Shown: positions 1 through 12,000 of the stretch, piece by piece
Numbering within the stretch: position 1 is the stretch's first letter
How the letters are laid out: the number at the start of each line of letters is the position of its first letter
NCBI RefSeq assembly: GCF_001984095.1
Contig: NZ_LYVQ01000011.1
Span: forward strand, 1 to 49,751
Origin: Pelomonas sp. KK5
GTDB taxonomy: Bacteria > Pseudomonadota > Gammaproteobacteria > Burkholderiales > Burkholderiaceae_C
Direction: 5' to 3'
DNA: 49,751 nt
The notes under the pieces: generated by a model
Seen by the model: only the letters and a program-made list of their open reading frames with translations
The model's database searches: none
What the model was told of the DNA's origin: nothing
Made by a program: the position numbers and the translations under genes

Positions 1-3000
1 CCCCGGTCGGCGGCGCGGGCGGCAGCACGATGACCGCCTCGTTGCTGATCGTGCCGGTCAGGCCCTGCGGCTGCACGATGGCGTAGTTGCCGGCATCGGC
101 GCCGCCGAGGCCGATGTTCGTCGTCACCGGCTTGTTGGTGCCCGGGTTCGGGTCGGCGAACTGGCCGGTGCCGGCATTGGTCAGGCTCAGCTGGTCGCCC
201 GGCACCACGTCGCCGGGGCTGAGGATGGACCCGGTCAGGCCCGCGCTGGTCGTGCCGTCGAAGATCTTGGGCAGCACCACCGTGCCGATGACGGTGACCG
301 TCTTCGGCAGCACGTCCACCGTGCCGGTGGCGGTGGTGGGTACGGTGACCTGGTAGTTGCCGGCGTCGGGGCCGGTGAGGCCGCCGGTGATCGTCACCGC
401 CTTGTCGTTGCCGGCGTTCTTGTCGGCCGTGGTGCCGGTGGCGCCGTAGCCCACGCTGTCGCCGGGCAACACGCCGCCGATCGTCACGCCGCTGGTGTTG
501 ATCGGCACGTTGGTCGTGCCGTCGTAGGTCTTGGTGAAGTCGGTGGCGCCGCCGTTGCCGCTGCCGGGCAGGTTGTCGACGGTGATGGTCCTGGGCGTGA
601 TGTTGGCCGTGGTCGTCGCCTGGCTGGTGATCGCGTAGTTGCCGACGTCGGCGCCGCTGTAAGTGCTGCTCAGGTTCACCGTCTTGCCGGTGCCGGCGTT
701 CTTGTCGGCGAAGCTGCCGGTGGCGCCGAGGCTCAGCTGGTCGCCGGCGATCAGGCCGGCCAGCGTCGCGGCGCCGGTGTTGACCGTGGCGGCGATGGTG
801 GCATCGTAGACCTTGTTGTCGGCGGTGATGCCGCTGACGACCAGCGCCTTCGGCGACACCGTCACCAGGCCCGAGCCGGGGAAGCCGGTGAAGGCGTAGT
901 TGCCCGCATCGGCGCCGGTGAGCAGGCTGGTGATGGACACCGGCAGGTTCACACCGACGTTCTTGTCCGCCGTCGTGCCGCTGGCCGAGAGGCCCAGCTG
1001 GTCGCCCGGCAGCAGGCCGCCGAGGTGGACGCCGCTGGTGTCGATGGGCACGAGCGTGGTGCCGTCGTAGGTCTTCGTCAGGCCGTTGGTGTCGGGCAGG
1101 CCGGACAGGCTCAGCACCAGCGGCGTGATGCTGGCCGTGGTGGTGGTCTGGCCGGTCAGCGTGTAGTTGGCCGCATCGGCGCCGGTGAGGGCCGCGTTGA
1201 GGCTCACCGTCTTGGCCGCGCCGACGTTCTTGTCGCTGAAGCGGCCGTCGGTGCTGTAGCCCACGACGTCGCCGCTGACGACGCCGCTGAAGGTGGCATT
1301 GCCCAGCCGCAGCGTGGCGGCCATGGTGGCGTCGTAGACCTTGTCCAGCGCGGTGATGCCGGCCAGCACCAGCGCCTTGGGCGTGACCGTCACCAGGCCC
1401 GAGCTGATCGGGAACACGTAGACGTAGTCGCCCGCGTTGGCGCCGGTGAGGCCGCCGGTCACGCTGACCGGGATGTTGTTGCCGACGTTCTTGTCCGGCG
1501 TGGTGCCGCTGGCGCTCACGCCCACCTGGTCGCCGGGCAGGATGCCGCCCAGCGTGATGCCGCTGGTGTCGATCGGCACGTTGGTCGTGCCGTCGTAGAC
1601 CTTGGTGAGCCCGCTGGTGTCGGGCAGCGTGCCGCCGGCGGTGATCGTCAGCGGGGTGATGGTGGCGGTGGTCGTCGCCTGGTCGGTGACCGTGTAGTTG
1701 CCGGCGTCGGCGCCGTTGTGGGTGCTGACGATGCTGACCGTCTTGCCCACGCCGGCATGCGCGTCGGCGAAGCTGCCGGTGGCGCTGACGCTGAACTGGT
1801 CGCCCGCCACCAGGCCCGCGTAGCTGATGCCGGCCAGGCTCAGCGTGGCGCTGGTCGTCTGGTCGTAGGCGCGGCTGGCGGCGGTGATGCCGCTGACGAC
1901 CAGTGCCTTGGGCGACACCGTCACCAGGCCCGAGCTCGGGAAGCCGGTGAAGGCGTAGTTGCCCGCGTCGGCGCCGGTCAGCAGGCTGGCGATCGTCACC
2001 GGCAGGTTCACACCGACGTTCTTGTCCGCGGTGGTGCCGCTGGCCGACAGGCCCAACTGGTCGCCCGGCAGCAGGCCGCCGAGCGTGACGCCGCTGGTGT
2101 CGATCGGCACATTGACGGTGCCGTCGTAGGTCTTGGTGAGGCCGTTGGTGTCGGGCAGGCCCGAGAGGCTCAGCATCAGCGGCGTGATGCTGGCGGTGGT
2201 GCTGGTCTGGCCGGTCAGCGTGTAGTTGCCCGCGTCGGCGCCGGTGAGGGCCGCGTTGAGGTTGACCGTCTTGGCGGTGCCGACGTTCTTGTCGCTGAAC
2301 AGGCCGTTGGTGCTGTAGCCCACCGTGTCGCCGCTGACGACGCCGGTGAACGTGGCGCTGCCGAAGCCCAGCGTCGCCGCGAGGGTGCTGTCGTAGACCT
2401 TGTCCGCCGCGGTGATGCCGCCGAGCACCAGGGCCCTCGGCGTCACCGTCACCAGGCCCGAGCTGATCGGGAACACGTAGACATAGTCGCCTGCATTGGC
2501 ACCGGTGAGGCCGCCGCTGACGCTGACCGGCAGGTTGGTGCCGACGTTCTTGTCCGCCGTGGTGCCGCTCGCGCTCACGCCCACCTGGTCGCCCGGCAGC
2601 ACGCCGCCCAGCGTGATGCCGCTGGTGTCGATCGGTACGTTGGTCGTGCCGTCGTAGACCTTGGTCAGCGCGCTGGTGTCGGGCAGCGTGCCTCCGGGGG
2701 TGATGGTCAGCGGCGTGATCGTGGCAGTCGTCGTCGGCTGGTCGGTGATCGCGTAGTTGCCGGCGTCGGTGCCGCCGTAGGTGTTCGTGAGGTTGACCGT
2801 CTTGCCCACGCCCGCATGCGCATCGCCGAAGCTGCCGCTGGAGGCGATGGTCACCTGGTCGCCGGAGACCAGGCCGGCGTAGACCGTGCCAGTGGTGTTG
2901 ACGGTGGCGTTGGTGGTCTGGTCATAGGGCCGGTCGGCGGCGGTGATGCCGCTGATCGTCAGCGCCTTGGGCGACACAGTGACCGAGCCCACCGTCGGGA

Positions 3001-6000
3001 AGCCGGTGACGCTGTAGTTGCCGCCGTCGGTGCCGCCCAGCAGCGCGGCAATCGTCAGCGGCAGGTTGATGCCGACGTTCTTGTCGGCGGTATTGCCCTG
3101 CGCCGAGAGGCCGACCTGGTCGCCGCCCAGCACCCCGACCAGGCTGACGCCGGTGGTGTCGATGGGCACCAGGGTCGTGCCGTCGTAGACCTTGCTCAGG
3201 CCGGAGACGGGGGGCGAGCCGGAGATCGTCAGCGCCAGTGGGTTGATCGTGGCGGTCGTCGTTGCCTGCGGCGTGATCGTGTAGTTGCCGGCGTCCGTGC
3301 CGCCGAAGCTCTCGCTCAGGTTGACCGTCTTGCCGATGCCGGCGTTCTTGTCGGTGAAGGCGCCGCTGAGGCTCGAGAGCGTCACGTTGTCGCCGGCCAC
3401 CAGGCCGCCGAAGCTCACGCCGGCGCCGCTGACGGTGGCGCTGTTCGTGCCGTCGTAGGTCTTGTTGGCGGCGGTGATGCCGCTGACGGTCAGCGCCTTG
3501 GGCGTGATGCTGCCGTCGCTGCCCGCGAGCGAGGTGCCGCCGGTGACGTAGTAGTTGCCGCCGTCGGCCCCGCCCAGCGTGAGCCCGCTGACGGTGTAGC
3601 TCAGGTTGGTGCCGACGTTCTTCTGCGAGAAGGCGCCCGTGCCGCTGACGGTGACCACGTCGCCGCCGTACTGGCCGTTGAGGCTCAGCGTGACGCCGCT
3701 CATCGAGGTGTTGCCATCGTAGACCTTGCTGACCCCGCCGGCCGACACGGTCACCGCCGCCTGCTGCACCGCCTCGTTGCCGATGAAGGTGACCGGACCG
3801 GCCAGGTTGCCGCCGCCGATGACCGGCGCCGCGTCCGCGATCGTGTAGTTGCCGACGACGACGCGGCCGGAGGTGCTGGTCGTCGCGCCGGACGGGCCGA
3901 GCGTGAAGCTCAGCGTGCCGCCGACGCCGTCGGTGTAGCCGTAGCTGTTGCCGGTGTGGCTGGTCTGCGTGAGGCTGCTGATGACGTTGCTGCCGTCCAT
4001 GTACTGGACCGAGGCGACCGTGTAGGTCGGCACGACGCCGTAGGGCGTGTCCACGTTGACCGTCTTCACCAGCGCGTTGTTGGCGGCCAGGATCGTGTAG
4101 GTGCCGTTGGCGAAGGTGACGTTGTAGTTGCTGCTGGTCACGCCGCTGGGCACCAGGGCGCCGCTGTAGACGCCGGCGGCCACGTCGGTGCCCGCGTTGG
4201 GCCGGGTGACGGCGAGGCCGCTGGTGTTCAGGCTGGCCGCAGTGTCGCCGCCGACGAAGCCGGTGTAGTGGACGCCGTTGAAGCCCGCGTTGTCGGACTG
4301 CGTGACGAAGCGCGCGTCGTCGTTGGCGGTGACCACCAGGCCCTTCGTGAAGATCGTGGCCAGCGCGGTGGGCTGGCTGGTGATGGTGTAGTTGTTGACG
4401 TCGGCGCCGCTGTAGCTGCTGCTGAGGTTGACCGTCTTGCCCACGCCGGCATTGGCGTCGGTGAAGGCGCCGGTGGCCGACACCACGACCACATCCCCGC
4501 CGAACAGGCCGCTGTAGACCGCGCCGGTGGTGCTGACGGTGGCGTTGACCGTGCCGTCGTAGACCTTGTCCGCGGCGGTGATGCCGCTGATCGTGAGGCC
4601 CGCCTTGTTGATCGTGCTGGTCGTGTTGCTGGCGTAGCTGACCGTGTAGTTGGCGCCGCCGTTGCCGTCGTTGACGGTCACGCCCGAGACGGTCAGCGTC
4701 TTGTTGCCGATGCCGAAGTTCTTGTCCGCGTAGGCGAAGCTGCCGCCGCTGAGGGTGTCGCCGGAGAACAGCGTGCCGCTGCCGACGGCCGCCGTCGCGC
4801 CGGTGGCGGCGGTGGTGCTGTCGTAGGTCTTGGTGAGGTTGGCCGCGGTCAGCACCAGGGTGGCCGGCGTGATGCTGGCGGTGGTGGCGGCCTGGTCGGT
4901 GATCGCGTAGTTGCCGGCGTCCGCGCCGCCGTAGCTGCTGCTCAGCGCGATGGCCTTGGCCGTGCCCACGTTCTTGTCGGCGAACTGGCCGGTGGCGCTG
5001 ATCGTCACCACGTCGCCGCTGACCAGGCCGCTGCGCACGGCGCCGCTAGTGATCAAGCTGGCCACGTCGGTGCCGTTGTAGGTGCGGTCGGCCACGGTGA
5101 GGCCGCTGATCGTCAGCGCCTTGGGCGTGATGTCGGCGGTGGTGCTGGCCTGGTCGACGATCGTGTAGTTGCCGGTGTCGGCGCCGCTGTAGCTGCTGCT
5201 CAGCGTGACGGTCTTGCCGGTGGCCGCGTTCTTGTCGCTGAAGACGCCGGTGGCACTGACGCTGACGAGGTCGCCGCTGACCAGGCCGCCGTAGACGGCG
5301 CCGCTGGTGCTGACGGTGGCCGCGTTCGTGCCGTCGTAGACCTTGCCCGCGGCGGTGATGCCGCTGATCGTCAGCGTGGCGGGCGTGATGTCGGCCGTGG
5401 TGCTGGCCTGGGTCGTGATCGTGTAGTTGCCCACGTCCGCGCCGGCGTAGCTGGCGCTCAGGCTCACGGTCTTGCCGGTGCCGACGTTCTTGGTGTCGAA
5501 CGTGCCGCTGGCGCTGCCGAGGGTCACGTCGTCGCCGCCGATCAGGCCGGTGAAAGCGCCGCCGGTGGTGACCACGCTGGCCGTCGTGTTGCCGTCGTAG
5601 ACCTTGTTGCTGGCGGTGAGGCCGCCGTAGCTCAGCGCCGCGCGGTTGATCGTGCTGGTGGTGTTGTCCACCAGGGTCAGCGTGTAGTCGTTGCCGCTGT
5701 TGCCGTCGCTGATCGTGACGCCCGAGACGGTGACCGTCTTGTTGCCGATGCCGGCGTTCTTGTCCGCGTAGGCGAAGCTGCCGCCCACCAGCGTGTCGCC
5801 GGTGAACAGCGTGCCGCTGACCACCGCGGCCGCGGCGCCGGCGGCGCTGGTGCCGCCGTCGTAGGTCTTGGTGAGGTCGGCTGCGCTGACCGTGATCGCC
5901 GCCGGCGTGATGCTGGCGGTGGTGCCGGCCTGGTCGGTGATCGTGTAGTTGCCGAGGTCAGCGCCGGCATAGCTGTTGGCCAGCGAGACCGTCTTGCCGC

Positions 6001-9000
6001 TGCCCACGTGCTTGTCGGCGAAGGTGCCGGTGGACGAGGCGATGGCCAGCACGTCGCCGCCGATCAGGCCGGCGTACTGGATGCCGCCGGTGCTGACGGT
6101 GGCGTTGGTCGTGCCGTTGTAGTCGCGGTCGGCGGCGGTGATGCCGCTGATCGTCAATGCCTTGGGCGTGATGTCGGCGCTGGTGGCGGCCTGGTTGGAG
6201 ACGGTGTAGTTGCCGAGGTCGGCGCCGCCGTTGAGGCTGGTCAGCGTCACCGTCTTGCCGGTGCCGACGTTCTTGTTGCCGAACACGCCGGTGGCGCTGA
6301 CGGTGACCGCATCGCCGCTGACCAGGCCGGTGAACACCGCGCCGCTCACGTCGACGGTCGCCGCCACGGTCTGGTCGTAGACCTTGCTGCTCGCGGTGAT
6401 GCCGCTGATCGTCAGCGCCTTGGGCGTGATGCTGCCGTCGCTGGCGGTGAGGCTGCTGCCGCCGCTGAGGTAGTAGTTGGCGGCGTCGGCCTGGGTCAGC
6501 GCGAGGCCGGAGATCGTGTAGGTGAGGCCGGTGCCGACGTTCTTCTGCGCGAAGTCGCCGCTCCCGGTGACGCCCAGCGCATCGCCGGCCATCGTGCCGC
6601 CGGGCGTGAGCGTCACGCCGGTCAGCGTGGTCGTACCGTCATAGACCTTGGTGACCGTGCCGGTGCCGACGGCGACGCCCTTGGCCGTCACGTCCGCATT
6701 GCCGACGAAGTGGAAGCCGGTGAAGTTGCTGCCGGTGCGCTGCGGCGCCGCGTCGGCGATCGCGTAGCTGCCCACGTTGAGGTAGCCGCCGGTGCTGGTG
6801 ACGGCGCCCTGCGGCGTCAGCGTCACGGTGGCGGTGCCGCCCACGCCGTCGCTGAACACGTAGTTGTTGCCCGAGCCGCCGGTCTGCGTGAGCGTGTGGA
6901 TCACGTTGCCGGCGGTGATGTACTGCGCGGTCACGCTGTAGGCGAGGCCGCTGCCGTAGACGACGCTCTGGCTGCCCGCCTTGATCAGCAGGGTGTCCGC
7001 GGCCACCACGGTGTAGCTGCCGGGCACGAAGCTGATCGCGTAGTTGCTGGAGCTCAGGCCCGAGGCGACCAGCGCGTTGCTGTAGGTGCCGGCCGCTTCG
7101 TCCGTGCCCTGGCCCGCGCGGGTGATCACCAGCGAGCCGCCCAGCGAGCCGGCCGTGTCGGCGCCGACGAAGCCGCTGTAGCTGGCGCCGTTGTAGCCGG
7201 CGGCATCGCTTTGCGTGACCAGCTTGGCGTCGTGGTTGGCGGTGACGGTCAGCGCCTTGGTGCCGATGTCGGCGGTGGTGGTGGCGGTGGTGCTGGAGAG
7301 CTGGTAGTTGCTCGCCACGCCGCCGTTGCTGCCGTTGCCCAGCGCGTAGTCGAGCACGCTGACGGTCTTGCCCGCGCCGACGTTGGCGTCCGCGAAGCTG
7401 GCCGTGCCGTGGCTCAGCGTCAGCGTCTCGCCGCCCACGCCGGTGCTCACCGAGCCGTCGTTGCTGAGCGTGGCGGCGGTGGTGCCGTCGTAGACCTTGT
7501 TGTTGGCCACGACGCCGCCGACGGTGAGGATCTTCGGCGTGATGTCGGCCGTGACCGCGCCGGCCGAGGCGGCGGTGTAGTTGGCCGCGTCGGCGCCGGC
7601 CAGGCTGTAGCTGACGGTGACCGTCTTGCCGGTGCCGACGTTCTTGTCGGCGAAGGCGCCGGTGCTGCCGCCGGAGAGGCTCACGTCGTCCCCGGAGATC
7701 GCGCCGCCGATGCTGGCGCTGCCGCCGAGGGTGGCGACCGTCGTGCCGTCATAGGCCCGGCTGACGGCGGTCACGCCGCTGATGCTCAGCGCCTTGGGCG
7801 TCACGGTCAGCGTGCCGCTGCTGTTGCCGCTGCTGGTGTAGCCCAGGCCCACCAGCGCGGTCACGTCGGGGCTCACGGTGTAGCTGTTGACGACCAGCTT
7901 GCCGCTGGTCGAGGTGACCGGGCTCTGCACCGTCACGCTGGCGGTGTCGCCGTTGACGGTGCCGCTGCTGCCGAGCAGGTTGGGCGTGGCCGTGCCGTAG
8001 ACGATGCTGGCCGTGCTGGCCGCCACCGCGGTGTTGATCGACTGGCGGTAGATGCCGTACAGCCCGGTGCCCAGCGCGGTCGTGTAGTTGGTGCTGCTCT
8101 CGTCGCTGTTGTAGCGGAAGCGGCCCGAGCCCAGGCCGATCAGCGTGGCCAGCGAGGTGTCGCCGCTGGCGCTGCCGCTGTAGAGCGTGGCGCGGCCGCC
8201 GGCGCCGGTCGTGATCGAGGGGCTGCCGCTGACGACGATGTTGCCGCCGGTGGCCGTGCCGGCCGCGCGGCTCAGCGCGGCGTTCAGCGTGATGGCCGCG
8301 CTCGTCGTGTCGGTGGTGGCGACGTTCTGCGCCACGGTCAGGTCGCCGTTGGTCGTGACGATGTTGAGCGTGCCGCTGCCGCTGACGCCGTTGGTGCTGC
8401 CGACGCTGCCGAGCGTCAGCGCGTCGACGTCCACGTAGCTGACGTTCCCGACGCCGCTGGCCGCCAGCGTGCCGATCGCGTTGCCGGCCTGGGTCAGCGT
8501 GAAATTGCCGCCGCGCAGCAGCAGCAGGTTGCTGGCGGTCAGCGTGCCGGCGCTCTGCGTGGCGCTGGTCGAGGCGCTCAGCGTGATCAGGTTGTTGCTG
8601 CCGCTGCCGGTGCTGCTCAGCGAGGCGCCGATGGCGACGGCGCCGCCGCTGATCGTGACCGGGCCCGCGGCCGATTGGGCCACCGGCAGCGACACCGCCG
8701 CCGTGTTGGTGGACTTGCCCACGGTCAGCGCCGTGTGCGTGGTGCCGGTGGCGTAGATGCTGTCGAGCGTGAAGCCCTGGGTGAAGGAAGTGCCGGGCGA
8801 GTCCATCGTCAGGCTGCCGGTGCCGTTCAGCGTGACGGCGCCGGTGGCGGTGGTGCCGCTGCCGTGCGTGATGGTGCTGCCGCGCACGATCAGGTTGCCG
8901 GTGTAGCTGCTCGCACCGTCGGCGCCGATGCGGATCGCGCCCGCCGCGGCGGCGCCGTCGGCGATGAAGTCGATGCCCTGCACGCCAGAGGTGGCGCCGC

Positions 9001-12000
9001 CGGAGCTCTGGTTGCCGCTGAGCGTGACGTCGCCGCTGGCGGAGGTGATCTTCAGCGTGGCGGTGGCGGGGGCAGTGTTCTCCAGGCGCAGCGCGTCGGA
9101 GGTGGTGCCGGTGCTGCTGTCCGTGCCGCTGACCGTCAGCGCACCGCTCTGCGTCGTGATGGCCACGTTGCTGCCGTTCCCGGCGGTGATCTGCACCCCG
9201 CGCGAGAAGCTGGTGAGCGCATTGGTGCGCACGTCGCTGCCGGTGATCGCGACCGTGCCGGCGCCGGTGGCGGCGATGCTGGTGGCGCCGTCGATGGTGA
9301 TGCCCGCCGCCGAGTTGCCAAGCGAGGTGGCGTTCACCGTGCCGGTGATGGCGATACTGCCGCTGCCCGAGGACAGCGTGGCGCCGTGCAGGTCCACGCC
9401 GCTCACGTAGCTGGCGGCACTGCTGACGTTGGCGCGGCCCTTGATGACGATGTCGCCGCCGCCGGTGGTGATGGTGGTGCCCGTCAGCGTGGCGCCGCTC
9501 GGGTTGCCGCTGACGAAGGCGGCCGCCTCGCTCGAGGGCACCGAGACGCCGTTGTAGCTGGCCACACCGCCATTGCTGTCGGTGCCCTGCGCACCGCCGA
9601 GGTAGAACAGGCCGCCCTTGGTGTCGACCGTGCCGTTGCCGAGCTTCGCCACGCCGCGGAAGCCGGTGGTCGAGTAGCCGGCCCACAGCACCACGTTGGC
9701 CTTGTTCGTCCCGGTGCCGCCGACGGCCACGCCGTCGGCCACCTGCAGGTTCTGGCCGGAACGCAGGGTGATGGTGGCATCAGCCGCGGCGGAGCTGGTC
9801 TGCACGGCGCTGTTGATGGTCAGTCCGTTGGTGCCGGTGCTGCCGAGCAGCACGTCGCCGCTGGCTGCAACGCCGGTCACCGTCGTGGTCGCGCCATTGA
9901 TGCTGGCCGCGGTGACGCCGGTGTTCAGGCCGGCGAGGCTGTCCACGGTCAGTGAGTTGGAATCCGTGTAGCTCAGGCTGCCGACGCCGCTGGCGGCCAG
10001 CGTCGTCACGTTGTTGCTCGTGCCGTCCAGCGTCACCGCGCCGCCCAGCAGCGCCAGGTTGGTGGCCGTGATCGCGCCGCTGGCGCCGTCGGTGACGGTG
10101 CCGCCGGCCTTGAGCATCAGCGTGCTGCCGGTGGCGGTGACGGCGGCATCCAGCGAGAGGTTGCCGCCCGCCGTGAGGCCGCTGCTGCCGCCGTGGCTCA
10201 GCGCGCTGTCCACGCTGAAGTTGCCGCTGGCATTGATCTGCCAGAGCGCGGTGTCGAGCGTGGTCTTGAGGCTGGTGTAGCTGCTGCTGCCCAGCGCGCC
10301 GGCCAGGTTGGTCTGCAGCGTGCTGTTGGTGGTGTCGCTGGTGGTGCTCAGGAACAGGCCCTGGCGCAGGTCGAAGCCGACGACATTGGCCCCGCTCGTG
10401 GTCGGCGCGTCGGTGTAGCTGAGGCCGCTGACCGAGCCGGCGCCGTTGAGCGTCAGCGTCCCGGCCAGCTTGGTGCTGGCGGTGACGCTGCCGGCGCCGA
10501 CCAGCGCGCTGTAGGTGCCGGTGCTGCCGTTGGTCGTGATGGTGCCGCCGAGCGTGAACAGGGCGCTGCCGTTCGCGTAGAGCTGGACCGTGCCCGAGTT
10601 GGCCGTGGCCCCGGCCGAGGTGTAGGCCGTGCCGCTGATCGACATCGTGCCGCCCGGGAACATGAAGTCGAAGTACGGGTAGTAGCCAGCCGTGGATTCC
10701 CAGATCGTGCCGCTGTAGCCCGAGGGCAGCGTGCCGTTTTGCAGCTGCGAAGTGGTCTTGGCGCCGCCGCCGGTGACGCTGCTGGGTGCGCTGCTGCCGT
10801 AGGCGGTGCTGCCTTCCTTGGTGGAGTCGTAGTAGACGTTGGTGAGGGTCGAGCCGGCGCCCTGGCCGATGGAGGCGGCCACGTTGTTGGCGCTATTGGC
10901 CGTGGGGGTGGTGCCCGAGGAATAGGCGTTGGTGATCGCGACGGTGGCCCCGGCGACGTAGCCGACCAGGCCGCCGATGGCGTAGGGCGTGTTCAGGCCG
11001 TTGCTGGTGACGTTGCCGGTTTCATAGACATCCGTCAGCGTGGTGCTGTTGCGCGCCGCGCCGATCAGGCCGCCGAAGTACTGGGCCGCGCTGACGTTGC
11101 CGGCGGAGAAGGAGACGCTGACCCGCGTGTTCGTGCTGTCGCCGATCAGGCCGCCGATGCTGCTGGAACTCGCGGAGGTGCCCGTCACGTTGCCGGTCGC
11201 GTAGGCCTTGGTGATGATGATGGTCTCGGTCGGGTTGTAGTTGCCCGAGGTGTTCCCGATCAGCCCGCCTGCGTTGTTGCCGGATGTGGTGACGTTGCCG
11301 CTGGCATGGACGTTGGTGAACGTGGTGTAGCCAAGCGCGGCCTGGCCCACCAGGCCGCCGGCGTATCCGCCCGAGCCGTTCGTGACGGTGCCGGTGGCGT
11401 AGGAGTTGCTGATCGTGTTGTAGTTGGTCGTGCTGCCGTTCTGGATGTAGCCGATCAGGCCGCCGGTGTAGATGTTGCTGGTGACGGTGCCGGTGGCGTA
11501 GGAGTTGTCCACCGTCGCGCCCAGGAAGTTGACGCTGCCGTTGTGGTTGATGCCGCCGATCAAGCCGCCGGCCGGGCCGCCGCCGGAGGTGCTGGACGTG
11601 ACGTTGCCGGTGGCATAGCTGTTGGTGACCGAGGACGTGAGCGTGGATGTGGTGGTGACCTGCCCGATCAGGCCGCCGATGTCCTGGGCCAGCGGCAGGC
11701 TCACCGAGGCGCTGGACCACGCCTTGTCGAGCGAGCTCGTGGCCAGCTGGCCGATCAGGCCGCCGCCGTAGCTGTTGCTGTTGTTGCTGCTCTGGACGGT
11801 GCCCGTGGAATAGACGTTCTTGATCGTCGCGCCGCTGGTCTGGCCGGCCAGCAGGCCCATGTAGGTGATGCCGTTGTTGCTGGAATTGATGGCGCCCGTG
11901 GTGATGCCGAAGTCGCGCACCGTGCCGTAGACGGTGCCGAAGAAGCCATAGATGCTGCCGGACGAGACGTTGATCGTCAGCCCGTCCACCGTATGGCCCA

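Noticed and set aside
480-7800. CRISPR-like or satellite array
   Set aside because: The periodic units are about 88 codons long, keep the reading frame and encode YDG domains. There are no short repeats with unique spacers.
7749-9686. Minus-strand frame of 645 codons inside tpsA
   Set aside because: Arg/His/Gln-rich product in a different frame from tpsA, without any recognisable domain.
1025-9955. Plus-strand open frame of 2976 codons opposite tpsA
   Set aside because: Its product is Ala/Gly/Arg/Asp/Val-rich low complexity with no domain, the mark of an antisense shadow of a GC-rich repetitive gene. The minus frame encodes clear TPS and YDG domains.
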